This document shows positions 26,601-39,300 of a stretch of 64,000 bases of DNA, piece after piece. Within the stretch, counting starts at the first letter, position 1. Each line of letters begins with the position of its first letter. This stretch comes from Penelope pileata (Eukaryota; Chordata; Aves; Galliformes; Cracidae): positions 465,134 through 529,133 of the forward strand of contig WBMW01003175.1 in the NCBI GenBank assembly GCA_013396635.1, written 5' to 3'. The position numbers and the translations under genes are program-made. Below the pieces are notes generated by a model. That model did no database searches, had not been told where the DNA came from, and saw nothing but the letters and a program-made list of their open reading frames with translations.

Positions 26601-29600
26601 GCGGTGACAGCACACATTTTGTTCTACCCCACTAGAGGGCCCATGGCAAGGGCTGAAAGCATGGCTCCTTGCTTATCCAGAGACATCACATATACTTGTG
26701 GTGCCTTTGACTTGTCTTTTCTATCCTCCATTCCCCTGGTGTGTGGCACTCTCTTTAACACCTTGAATTGTTTTCCTTTTATTATACTTTCACATAGGTT
26801 TTCCCAACAGGTACCACAAATCTGTCAAATGTCTGTTACTTAACAGTCTGATCTGAGCCAGTGGCCTAGCACGAAAGATTCTGTACTACATCAGTCAGTC
26901 CTATGGCCAGTATATGCAACTGTTTTTTTTTCCTGTATTTAAAATATAAACATTATTATAGGAAAGACCATTGAACTCACGGATCATTAGACTTGGGGAT
27001 GAGTGTGCCAAGCTCCTTGATTCGATAATTAATATTATACCTTCTTCTTCTCTCAACTGTTAAAAAGAAACAGTTACTATTTTTATGATGAATTATTCTT
27101 TCATAAAGTCAACAAAGATTGTTTCAATTAGTTAAAAACAAGTCAGTTAATGTATATAAAATTTCCTGAGATAAGACTCCCAATGTCTTTTACCCACCTC
27201 TGATTTGCTTTCAGGACAAACTTCATGATTACAATCATCTCTGCATCTCACCAGTGTGAATGTTTCCACCCCATTTACAGCTAGACTTCTAGAGAATGAA
27301 ATAGTTGCACATTCTCTACATAAAGGCTAGCACTTTTTTGTTCTGAAGTTCATGTACCCTTCCTCTATTCTGCTGTCACACAAGAGTTTTCAGCTTATTG
27401 GAGGTTTGTTGATGATGCAAGACAACTCATCCAGCATTTCACGTTTTGTCAGAACTCCTGCTACAGACAATGGTTAACAGCTTTTTTGTCTCTTATCTAC
27501 TATTCTCAGCATTGTAAATCATGGAAAGCATTTATATAGCAGCCATCTCTCTTCCCAGAAACAGAAAATTGTGTTCCAGAAACACTCAATCTCCTGCATG
27601 TTTCTTTTGAAGATGAACAGCATCACATTTTCTGTAACAAACACTCAGAAAATGAAGAAAAATGCTATTTGAACAATAAAAAATGATCTATTTAAATTGA
27701 ATTTGTTTACCTTAGATAAAGGTTAAAAAGATAAAGGGAAGGTAAGTTTCTTAAGTCCCTTTCAACTTCAGACATTCTGTAGTTCTGTCATTCTAGGATT
27801 CTTAAAATCAGTTTTTGCTCTCTGTGCTCTCAGTCCAGTTTCTTGGCATACTGGTATCCACACTGCAGTACGTATGCGCAAATGCCCTGTCACCTTTCTG
27901 CCTCCATTTAACTAATTTAGAGAGAATTCTCCTCTGCTTTCTCGCAAGTTTTTCTCCAGCTACATATGCATGGAGAAATCTCATATTTTTCAGTGGCTCA
28001 AAGGACATCTCATAACTTTGGGGGATTTGTGGCACATAATTGTGACACAGGAAGTATATTCAGTGAAAAAACAATACCTAGTCTGGATGAGGTGCTAAGG
28101 GATATGATTTAGTAGCTTAGTGGGTAGGGATGATGATAGGAGGACGGTTGGACTAGATGATCTTGTAGCTCCTTTCCAACCTAGTGTTTCTATGATTCTA
28201 TGATTCTAGGACTTATTGGAGATGTTATACATATGTTCTGTAAATGCAGTAAGTCTGTTACAATCTAGATAACGTAGTAAGACAATTATGAGGCTGAGTA
28301 CAACAGGTTAGAAACACCATGGTCTTGTGCTGAAGTGAAGATCTCATTGTATATGGAGGGACCAGCTGCTCGGGATTTCCAGCTCCTGGGTAGCTTAGAC
28401 TGGGAGACAGTGTGGAAATCATGTAAGAATTGCAAACTATATGTTTTCTACCAGAAAAAAAAAAAAAAGTTTGAGGAGGAAGAAAGGCAAATGCCACAGG
28501 AGTATGGTTTTGGTACTGGTAGATGTCCTGTTGGTGTGAACTTGCACTTCTGTCTGCTCTTCTCACATGGTACTTTGATCCAATCCCAGCCTCACTGAAT
28601 AGGTAGGATTCAACTTTAGCCCATCATAAGCATTTCACTGAGCAGTTTCTGCTATCCCCTGCTTCTTGGACATCCTCACCTTGAGCTCAAAATGCAAATG
28701 CCACTATACTCCATCAGACCAGAACTGACCCACATAGAACACAGAATCCTAAATGTTCCTTTATATTCGTACATGGAGATGTGCACTTTTAATGACAGTT
28801 TAATGTCCTAATTTCAAATCCAACTACAAAAATCCTGTCCTTAGAACCCAGAACAGCTGAATTAGAAGAAGAGAGCAGTCAAGGGAGGCCTGTTGTTCTC
28901 TTTAGACTGACTTCAGCCTCCTTACAGTCATATTTGTGTATCACTTTCAGATTCAGTCCCATCATGCAGCTCACTTTTTGTTCTTTACTTCCCCCAGTAC
29001 ATAGAGGTCTTCTTTCTTGCTTGCCTGTGCAAGGCTCTTAGGTTTGCGTGGCAGTCAGCTATTTCCTCCCTAGCTGACTCCAGTTCAGAGAACTCCCTGA
29101 ATGTTACAATTTACCCCGGTGAAATGCTGTCTTGGCGAAGTGCATCATCGTATTTTTCTCTCAAGAAATAGGAATTTTAATCAACAGATTAAAGCATCTC
29201 AATCTTTGTAGTTGTAATTTACATATCCAGGAGACAGGATTATAGTCCATTTGAGTGTATTGTTGTTATCTCTTTCAACCCATTGGCATGAATATGCTGG
29301 ATCTCTTCGGAGAACACAATGTACGTAAGCACATAGCAACTGAACACTGTAAAGGATGTATTTCAGTTATGCTAGTAAAATAATGGTGAGGCTAAAAGAA
29401 TGTACATTAACTATGCAGTCATACGGCTTAATAACTGCTGTTTAATTCACATTTATAGTGTGGGAAAGTTCTGCAAGAGACTCATCAAGAAATAGTAAAA
29501 TAAACATCAGCCATAAAACAAGAAAAAGGAAAAAAAATCCTTTACAAGTAGACACAGAATTATTTTCCTTTCTATTTTGTCTTATTTTTCCCTGGAAAAA

Positions 29601-32600
29601 TATTTCAAATGGTTAAGCTAATGAATTAGAGGGTAAATTTTGAACTTTTGAAATATTTTTCAACTGATCCTTCCTGATTTATATCTACTGTAATTTCAAT
29701 GATATCCTGGGTTATAAAAAATATCTCAAGTACAAAATTATACCAAATTGAAAACAAGCAAAAAAAAAAAATTTAACCTACATATGCAAGGATGATCAGA
29801 TAGCAAACAGACATAGCACCTTTAATTGTCTTTTTTTTTTTTTTTAGAAAGAATAATGTCTTAAACTCTTGATCTTATGTGAATAAGGGGTTTTATTTCT
29901 TAGATCTAAATCCATTTTCACAGCTTCATTGAGAATCTAATCTTTCAAAAGGAAAGCTTTTCTATTTCCTCCTTGGTGCAAGGAGATATAAAAACATGTC
30001 TCTAAAATGTGGACCTTAATTCAATTCTAAATATGAATATCTGTATATTCCTCATCAGGTTCCAAAAATTGATTTTTGAGACTATCTCTAAAAAATTCTC
30101 TAAAAATAGCAAATCATACTAATAAACCCACTATAGGTAGTGTATTAATATGCTCAGGTATTCAGATCATAGAGCTGTATCCAGAGAAACTTCTTGCTCT
30201 GAAACATACACCTGGAGTCAAACCAGAAGAGATGTCATGCGTCTGCTTGCCATGATCCTGGCATACAGACTTTGTCTTACTCTCCAGTTGTGAAGGACAC
30301 TTCAGAAATATGTATGCATTTGTGCAGGAAGGATGATCTCAGAGCCAAAAAGAAAACCAACAGTGGAGGCAAAGGTAAGACCTAATGTGTGCTTGCACTT
30401 GTCTTTCCCTTTCTTTCAGGTCCAGATAGATCCCACACACCACTCTTCCTGCTCCAGGAAAATGTACAGACAGAAATAAGGATGCCTTCTGGACAATCTA
30501 AGTAGCAGGAAGTTGTTGCTGTGTTTGCCAGCACATTGTACCAGTGGATGTACACTTCCAGCCACATGCAAGTAAAGCTATAACTCCCTCTTAGATCACT
30601 GGAATAGCCAGAGAACAAAAACACAAATAGCAGTAATTAACTAATTACCAATATAGGTAATTCACAGATTATTTCTACTGGAAGTAGAAAGTAGAACTAG
30701 AAAATGCGATTGTTTTATTCAAGGCTTTTCAAAAAGAATACCTCAGATTTTTGCTTTAGATTACTCTTTAAGGGGAAAAATGCCTCATGTTACAGGCAAT
30801 CCTCTTTCAGCAATAAAGGTGTTTTTTTCTATTCTGAATTTAAAAAAAATGATGTTTATTTTTATAAGGTTAATATTTAATTACTGAACTGTGAATTTCA
30901 CTGTCTTAAGCCTGAAGTATATCAGAGCAGTCAGAGCACTCTGTCTCATCCAATTCTGTCCTTATTTCCTTCTGTGATTTGTGATTTCCACAGCTTTAAT
31001 TGCTTAACTACCGCTTATAAATATTTTGTTGTTGTTGTCTGTTTGAATGATTGTTTTTCTTTTCAAATTGCTTATAGGGTGATGCAGTCTCTTTCTTGGA
31101 TGCTTCAGTAATGAAGGAGTGAGGAGTCTGGATTGTCACTGTTTTGGGTTTTTTTATCATCTACCTCTTGTCCATTTTGCACAGTAATTCTTAAAGACAT
31201 CAAGTAAAATGAATGCGTGCAGAATGTATATACAACTGCAGAATAGAAATGTACTAGCAGGAGATAATATGGAAAGAAATTCATTAAAAATATGTAAGAT
31301 ATTTTGAAAGAGAAAAGCAAAAGACAAATTCAGTTCAGGGAAAAAAGTTCTGTGGTTGGCTGTTCACAGACTGAGCTCAATTTGATAACCCTAGTTATCA
31401 AATACTGATCAAGAAAACGAGCAGAGACCTGGTGGCTATTAATTCCCCATACATTCCATTCAATGAGGTGGAAGATGAACGTATACTTACTGAGGTTGTG
31501 GTTATCCTTTTTTTGTCTCTCCTTGGCCATTGCTCTTGTATCTACTTCTGACAGAAAGTAACATTTATTAAAACAGTCCTTATGTTACAGTTCGATCTCC
31601 TCTATCATCTTTTCAAAATAACCCCTTCTCACAAAAAGCAGACTTCTAGTCATTTCAATTCATTAATCTTTTTATTATTAAACAAGATCATAAGCGAATC
31701 TATATTCTACCAGTACTAAATTTTTGAGTAAGTCTGGCAGGTTAAGACATTTATTATTGAACATTTTTTATTTAGGAATATAGAAATCCTATGGAGGAGT
31801 ATTTTTCTCTAGTTTGCTGTACTTTACAACAGGATTAAACAACACACTAATGTGAATACACATTTGTATTTTCTGTGATGCAAGAGTTAATCAGATTTCT
31901 CAGATACTCATATTGAACAAACTCACTGTTTATTCTGAGTGACACTAATAAACTGTACATGGTTGTTAGCATTCTTTGGATTAATTGAATGTAACTTTCA
32001 GAGTTGTTAATCCACTAATATAAATTTACCTTGAATAGCCTTATTGTGAGCTTTTAAAAGAACCACTTGTTCTACCCTGGAACAAATTTAATGGATGATA
32101 ATTTATTTATAGTGTTGATCAGCAGCCAACATGTGGAAGAATCCACTATGTTTCCTAAAATAATTAGGTTTATTTGGAGCATGATATTCATAAAAACCAC
32201 AGGGCAAATGTTGTTTCTGAATTGCTAAAGAGAAGAATGGAAAGAAAACATTTATCCATGATCTTTGTTCTTATCCATAAATGAAACTACACACTGAAAA
32301 ATTATCAGGAAATGAATTATTATGGAGATTTATTTCATGAGTAATTTTGGTTCAACTCTTAAGAGAAACACCATCACTTCTGAAATTATAAAATGCTAAA
32401 ATATCAGAGTTATTTTACCTGTGAGTTCCCTTTTTACTGGAAGATTTGCTGGACAAGAAGCATTTGTGAGACCCATATTAGCTGGTGCCATTCCCTGGTC
32501 ACTGTTGTATATATCCAAAATGCTGCTAGACAGCTTAAGGAGGAGTGGGAGGAAAGAAGAAGAAGAAAGAGGGGGGGAAAAAACAACAAACCAACCAATA

Positions 32601-33347
32601 AACAAACAAACAAAAAAAAAAAAAAAAAACCCAACAACACTATTAGAATAAGTTAAAGACTTAAAAGCTTAAAAAACACATCAATACAAAAAGCTTATTT
32701 CTTTGCATATGAGACTGATTTTCTTTAGAAGGAACTGTGTATGTGTTTCCAAAGGGAAACTTAGCCCTTAGGTTATTTCTTTGTTATTAAGTAACAATGA
32801 AAACGAAGGGTCAAAGTATAGCGGCGTTCCACAGGCAGGTTTCCAAGGTAAACTTTCAGCTGCAGAGTGACAGCAGGATGTGGCCCATGGTGTCTTTTTT
32901 TAATTGCTTTTATGCCATGTTTTCCAATTACAGAGTTAGTACAACAGCATTTTAAACTTGAATTACGTTGAAAGTAAAAAATAACCTTTCTGATTTTGGC
33001 CTACTTCACAGTGATTCTATGGATTCCAGATAACTACTCAAGTATTAATTTTAATTGAATTATTTTATACTCATGAAATAACTTTTAAATATATAGATAG
33101 GAAACGATGAAAGTAATGCCTCCTATTTATTTCCCTGGAAGCTACAAGAGATAAAAAGAGTANTTAGTAATGAACAGCTCAGGCTCTGCTATGTCTTTCT
33201 ATGTCCATATAACCAATCGTTCATGATCGAACATTGTATGATTTATGGATATATGTCCAAGTCCATAGTCACAAAAAAGAACATACGTGGCAATAAGAAT
33301 GCCAAGCAGCTTTTTAATTTATTTTATGATGCATATCAATTTTGTGC

Positions 33348-33378
<31 letters not shown>

Positions 33379-36300
33379 GGGTAAAAAAAAAAAGACACAA
33401 AATTTNAAAATAGAAGGACCCAGAAGTTGAGTTTTGGTCCAACTGGCCAGGAAGGAAACATATTTTTACAGATTTGCCTTGCACACATACATCTTGAAAC
33501 ACTGTAGGATTTTACAGGTAGGTCAGTAAGACACCAACTGCAGTTCTACTGGGAAGCAAGTTTTTTAATACTCTGCTCATTTCTCTTGGCATGGGAGTAG
33601 GAACTAAATAATCTTCGAGGTCCCTTACAACTCAAGCCTTTCTATGATTCTATGATTCTCTTACAGAGACTGTGAGCTTCACCACAAGTTGTTCTGAATG
33701 GAGACATTTTGCCAATGATTTGCTTAATGTGAAATTATCCCATGGCATTCCTTACTACATCTTTATATTAATTCTTAGATTGTAAATAAGCTTTATTTTT
33801 TTAATAATAATTATACTACATTTTTTGATAACCTAATTTGTGTTAAATTTTCCTATTAACCCACAATGGAAAGAAGCATTCAGAATTCTTTTTTAAACAC
33901 ATAAATAACATGCCCATTTTTAAAGAAATTTGTAGACGTCTATTACTAAAGAGAACCGAGAATTCTTAAGCACCATTAGAACTTGAAACACAAAGTCAGT
34001 TTTGAAAATCTGATTAAATATTTGATCTCTCAATGAAAATACTTTTTAAAAGAATGTTTGGAATTCAGATGAGTATTACTACAGAACAAGCTATGTTTAA
34101 CAAGCAGGATTTGAAAGCTAAGTACATTTCCATGTTAAGCACCTTTGTTTCATTCCTGAGAGGAAAACTGACAACTATTATAGCATTCACTGCAGCTTTA
34201 ACATTAGATTTTCTTTGTTTCAATGATAATGTAACTATATTACAAAAGTAAACTCATATTAGCTCCAGACACGTTTAAGGACTTCCTATAGTAATTTAAA
34301 TTAATTTCACTTATTTAAATAATATGAAAACAGAATTTTCATATTTAGTGCTGATATAAAAAATTGAGAGTCAATATGACTCCTCTAACTACCGTGGACT
34401 TCGTATATGGCCATTATATACAACAATGCTACTGTTGTTGTGAAATACTGGGAAATAGTAACCACTGAAAATAAAATAATCTCATAATCTAACAAACGAG
34501 AAATGCATATATATTGTATATGTCATATTTTACGTGGTTTGCACTTTAGCATGAAACTGCTGGTTAATTTTCTGATTTGTAAAAATATCAAAATCAATAT
34601 TGAAAAAATCAAAACTTTAAAACACAGGTTGACACAAACACATGACCTACATCAATGAGTGTTTCTAATTTTCAAACACTGTCATCTTTATGATCTTAAG
34701 TATAGTTAAATGTCTATAGTCTATTTACAAAGATGTGAATTCAAACGTCAAAGCCCAAATCCAAGAGAAAAGGTTAGGAACAGCAAACTGGCAGTTTGAA
34801 AGTGCATGAGGATCCCAAAGAAGCTCTCTGGTGACAGTCAAGGTGAGTAAACTCAAAGCCACAGGTAGACATTTCAGCTCAAGTATATTACACAGTTGAT
34901 GAAGGTATTGTCATCTAACTCAGATGACTTTGTCTGTAGTGATCTAAATTCATTATTCCTTCCATCAGCAGAATTGCTGGAGTGTCATCCCACACACCAA
35001 GAATTTGAGCGAACATCTATCCATAATCTATGCATGGCTGCATCATCAGTTCCACCAAGCAGAATAGGATGCAGAATTTACCAAAATGTTCCGTATCATC
35101 TTAGTTTCACACAGTCTCCAGAATTTTTCCCCTCATCATTTGGCATTTTTTGTCAGTCATTAGGAAAGCAGAATCATTACTCCCCGTGGAGATGCTGAAA
35201 GTGAAACTGAAACCCAAGTCATTCATCTACTGACAGCAACAATCCTAGAACCTCACTAATTAAAACGATTCACATATGTTAATCACATTTTAATCACTTA
35301 CTGTCAAAGTCAGCTTTCTGCCCTGTCATTAATGAGAAAATTTGATTTAATGTTATCTAATGTTAATAAGTTATTCTCCAGAACTTAGACATTGGAAAAT
35401 AAACACATTCAAGAGCACTGCCACAGAGATCTTACAAAATTCTCACTCATTCACCTATTTGAAAGCACTAATTTATGTTGCAGAATCCATCTTTCTGATT
35501 GAAACATTCACAGGTGTGAAAAATATGGCCATTTTAAATAATACTTAGGAAGGTGACTCTTGGGGAAAAGAGAATTGTATGTTTGACTCTCCGTAAGTCT
35601 GCTATTGTCTCAGTCAGTGCACTGAAGAATTGAGTAAGAGAATAAACAGCTTACTCATTTGGACATAAAAGGGACACATGGATAAAGATTCTTTTCTTCA
35701 TATCTATATCCCATCCAGACACAGGTTTCCTGTCTCCCTTCAATCTAGGTGATTCTGTTCAGCACAAAAGCAGTTGTGCCAATCTCACTATTAAATGTCT
35801 CTTTATTCCTGTGCACTTAGTAGAAATCTCACACATAATGGAATGACCATGATGATAGTTGAGTGCCTTCTTGTGTGTAGACCCATCGGTGATCTCCCTT
35901 GGGCACACTGTCTTTATCCTCAGTTAGCCAGCACATTTTCACACTGACAGTAGGATAAAGTGGGTATAAAGCACCCAATAAATTAGACTAACTGGTTACA
36001 GTTACTTTAAATAGCTTCCAGTTCTAACTTACAAGATAAACGTATACATTGACATGATCTTATAACAACAAAAAAGAAAAAAACACAATGAAATCTTACT
36101 AAAAGTATAAATTATTTTCAATGACAGTTATGAGATGTGTACAATGGTGATCTTACAATTAGACAGCACTGTCAAATCTGATGAATCTCAAAGCACTTTA
36201 AATCTTCACCTAATTACGCTGCATCAAAAGCGTGTTCTTGTTTTGGTTTAGAAATGTGGAAGCACAGATATTTGAGTATAAAAAAGTACAAGTCACAGGA

Positions 36301-39300
36301 AATAACTGATTTATCCTGCAGGTGTCATGAGCTACATTGGTTCTCATCAGTGATGTTCTGAGAAGTCCTGGTAAGTCACATCATTTTCAACCTTTGCATT
36401 GATGATACATGCATTTGTGTATGTATGTCTGACAATTTAGATGCAAGTGGCTTGTAAGGGGTGAGCACACACATATTAAAAATATCAGTATACAATTACT
36501 CATTTTTACTGCTTCTAAAATGCAGCCAGCTTTGGATAAAAGATTAACAACCTTTAACACTGCAAATGATTTGGTGGGAATAACCAGTGACAATGTGGTA
36601 CAGGAAGAGAATAATACTGTATCTAATTAAAACTGCAAGGAGAATTAAAGAAAGCAGACTGTAATTAAAAAAGTTAACATTTGGCAGGGACGCTAGGGTT
36701 AATGTTCTTCCTTTTGTATAAAGTGTCATGGGATCTTCAATGCCTGTGTGCACAGACTGGAACTCAAGAATTTCCATTCATTGGGCTCAATCCTGAAAGA
36801 TGCTCAACTTTGAAGCTTAAACCAATTATAAAGGCAAACTTTAGCTGAGGTACCTGGAAAACTGCCTGGCTTGAGCTCAGCAGATTCTCACAAGAACCTG
36901 AGTCCTTGTGATTGCTGGCAGTGTCTAAGATAAGCATTGTAAAGGCCCCATCCAGAAGAATTTATTATTTTTAATACTTGGGTCTGAACTGCTATGCAGG
37001 CAGAATTGTGTAGTAAATATTAAGGGCTCACTGCCGGATGGCTGGCTGGCAATGGAGAGCAGTGATCACAATTTGCAGTCTCTAAGATCTGATCATGGTT
37101 TGTTTTTTCATTTTAAGGAAAACTGTTTCCTCAATAAGAGGAATACTATGGTATTCCAAATCCCATGGCATAGCAGCTATTGTTAAATATCATTTAATTT
37201 CAAGAAAGAATTAAATCAAATAGCATTTCCATATCTTCTAGGAATGAAAGAGAAGGATTCTTTTGTTATCCTATGCACGATGATATGATAAAATATATGG
37301 ATAAGGGTTACCTATGCCTGGTCACCTATAGTCCCCAGACAGGAACACTGTGTCACAATAGTGTTCGCTTACATGATCATATACTATTTAAGTATTTGTT
37401 CATTTTGGCTTGTATTTGCATGACATGTTTGCATTACAGTCGCATAAGAATTATGACTTTATCAGTATTGCACAGGTAGAAAATAACTGAACTCTGTTCC
37501 AAAGGCAACTATACTTTTATTAATTTAAAAATTCTGCTAATGTGGTAATGTTCAGTCTAGACACTGAAACCTTGGGCTGGAGTGTGTTTCTTGGATATTG
37601 GGTTCAATTATCATAGCATCATATTTCATAAACAAACCATGCTCTGTCTTGAAATCAATTACATTTCCTATCTCCAATATTTTGAATTGGAGTGTGTTCC
37701 AAAAAGTGAATGATCATGAAGTACTCTTAAAAAGCTTTATTTTTATTTCAATTTCTAGACAAATACTTTTTCGTTTTTGTGTTCCTTTAACTTATCTAAT
37801 TCATTGCTTAGTCTCCACGTGTGAATGGCCATCAGTCCCTCAAGCTTTTGTTTTACTAAACTGAACACGCCATGCTTCTTTAGTAAGACTTGCCATGCTA
37901 TGATTGTAAGCTTGCCATGCTAACATCCCTCTCTCTACCATTTTCACTTTGAAGTATTCTTTCTGAACAGTGGATACCTTTATTTGTGTAGTGTTCTAAA
38001 AGTTTTCTACCCGGTGAATTCCGTAGTGGGTATTTACCTCTATCTCTTGGAAATCTCTCTCTTGATGGTACTATCATATTATCTCTTTTTTTTTTTTTCA
38101 GTCTCATCATTTTGATGGCTTCGAGTCATCCTCTAAGCAACTAATATAACCAGATCTTTCTTTGTCATGTCCAGCTAATGAGATCTCGGCTTACTGCAGA
38201 CATTTCTGGTATTAGTATTTAAATGAATGACCTTGCACTCAGTATTACTACATTCCTTCCATTTATACTATTCTGTCATCACGGCCATGTAATTTTTCCG
38301 CTATGATATCCTGACCCTCTTTTGAACTGGAAATGTTTTCTCCTTTTGCTACCTCAGTAAATTTCATCAGAAAAACTGTATCAGAGTCACTAATAAAAAT
38401 ATTGAATAAACTACGACTCAAGACTGAATCTTGGAGCACTTAATATATTTTAACAAAATGTTTGTCATCTTTTTAGCCTGACCCTACACCAGAAAATAGT
38501 CCTGATCAATTCCTTCCTTTACAATATGTATTGAATATACTAATATTCATTCACAGAGAGGAGGCTGCAATCAATAGATCCTGGATACGTAAGACTAGCT
38601 AGAAAGAATAATTCTAGTAAGAAACAGGTCTCCATGCATCCAAAAAGGATATCACTAATCATGGAAGAGATGGGGGTATGTACAGTTTTAAAGAGCAGAT
38701 ACCTTCCATGTCCTGTTTACTTAAAATAGTGAATGCCTAGGATAGCAAGGACTTTTCACCAATGTCACTTGGAACGTCCTGACAGGTCAGAATAATTCAT
38801 CATCTGGCTGCTTTTAGGGACCTAGGAGCAGGAAGCAGGGTGGGCTTCCATTTGGTGAAAGCTCATTTCCAGTTACCATTTCTCCCAGAGTCTTCTCAGT
38901 TCCTATGTATAATGATACATGTAAAGGTCATAAAGCTCAGGTATATGATCAGTGGGGTTAAAATGTTCCCAGAAAAGGAAGAGATCAGGACCTGACTTCC
39001 TCTATCATAAGTGTTCATTCTGCCTAATTTAGAAGAGCCCATGGAAAATAGAGCAAGTGGAAAGAAAGCAGCAGGAATTGTCCTTTTAGGAGAAACTTCC
39101 TTAAGTTACCATCTTTTCCAGTTAACAAATTCAGGCATGCAACACAGTGAGTGTGTCTATACTCAATATATTTCCTGCAGTAAAAGAAATACAGCATATG
39201 TCTAGAGTAGCTGATGTGCAGTACAGACAGTTCTGAGGACCATTGGCCCTACTGTATATCGTTAAATTGCCTGTCTTGTATGTACAGACTTGGCAAACTC

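Larger units (their letters stand above)
18746..26980 (-). other. TFEC: TFEC intron, 8.2 kb
   Basis: A GT-AG intron holding an ERVL-type LTR (20270-20740), a CR1 copy (21477-21940), TA/TG simple repeats (21945-21985 and 22223-22253) and a 39-bp tandem duplication (22834-22911). No other gene is seen. The short open frames inside are chance or repeat-derived. Confidence 0.85.

Noticed and set aside
31330..31490. Extension of the basic-region frame beyond NHNL
   Set aside because: Intron read-through after GTAAGT. The next exon supplies IERRRRYNIN.
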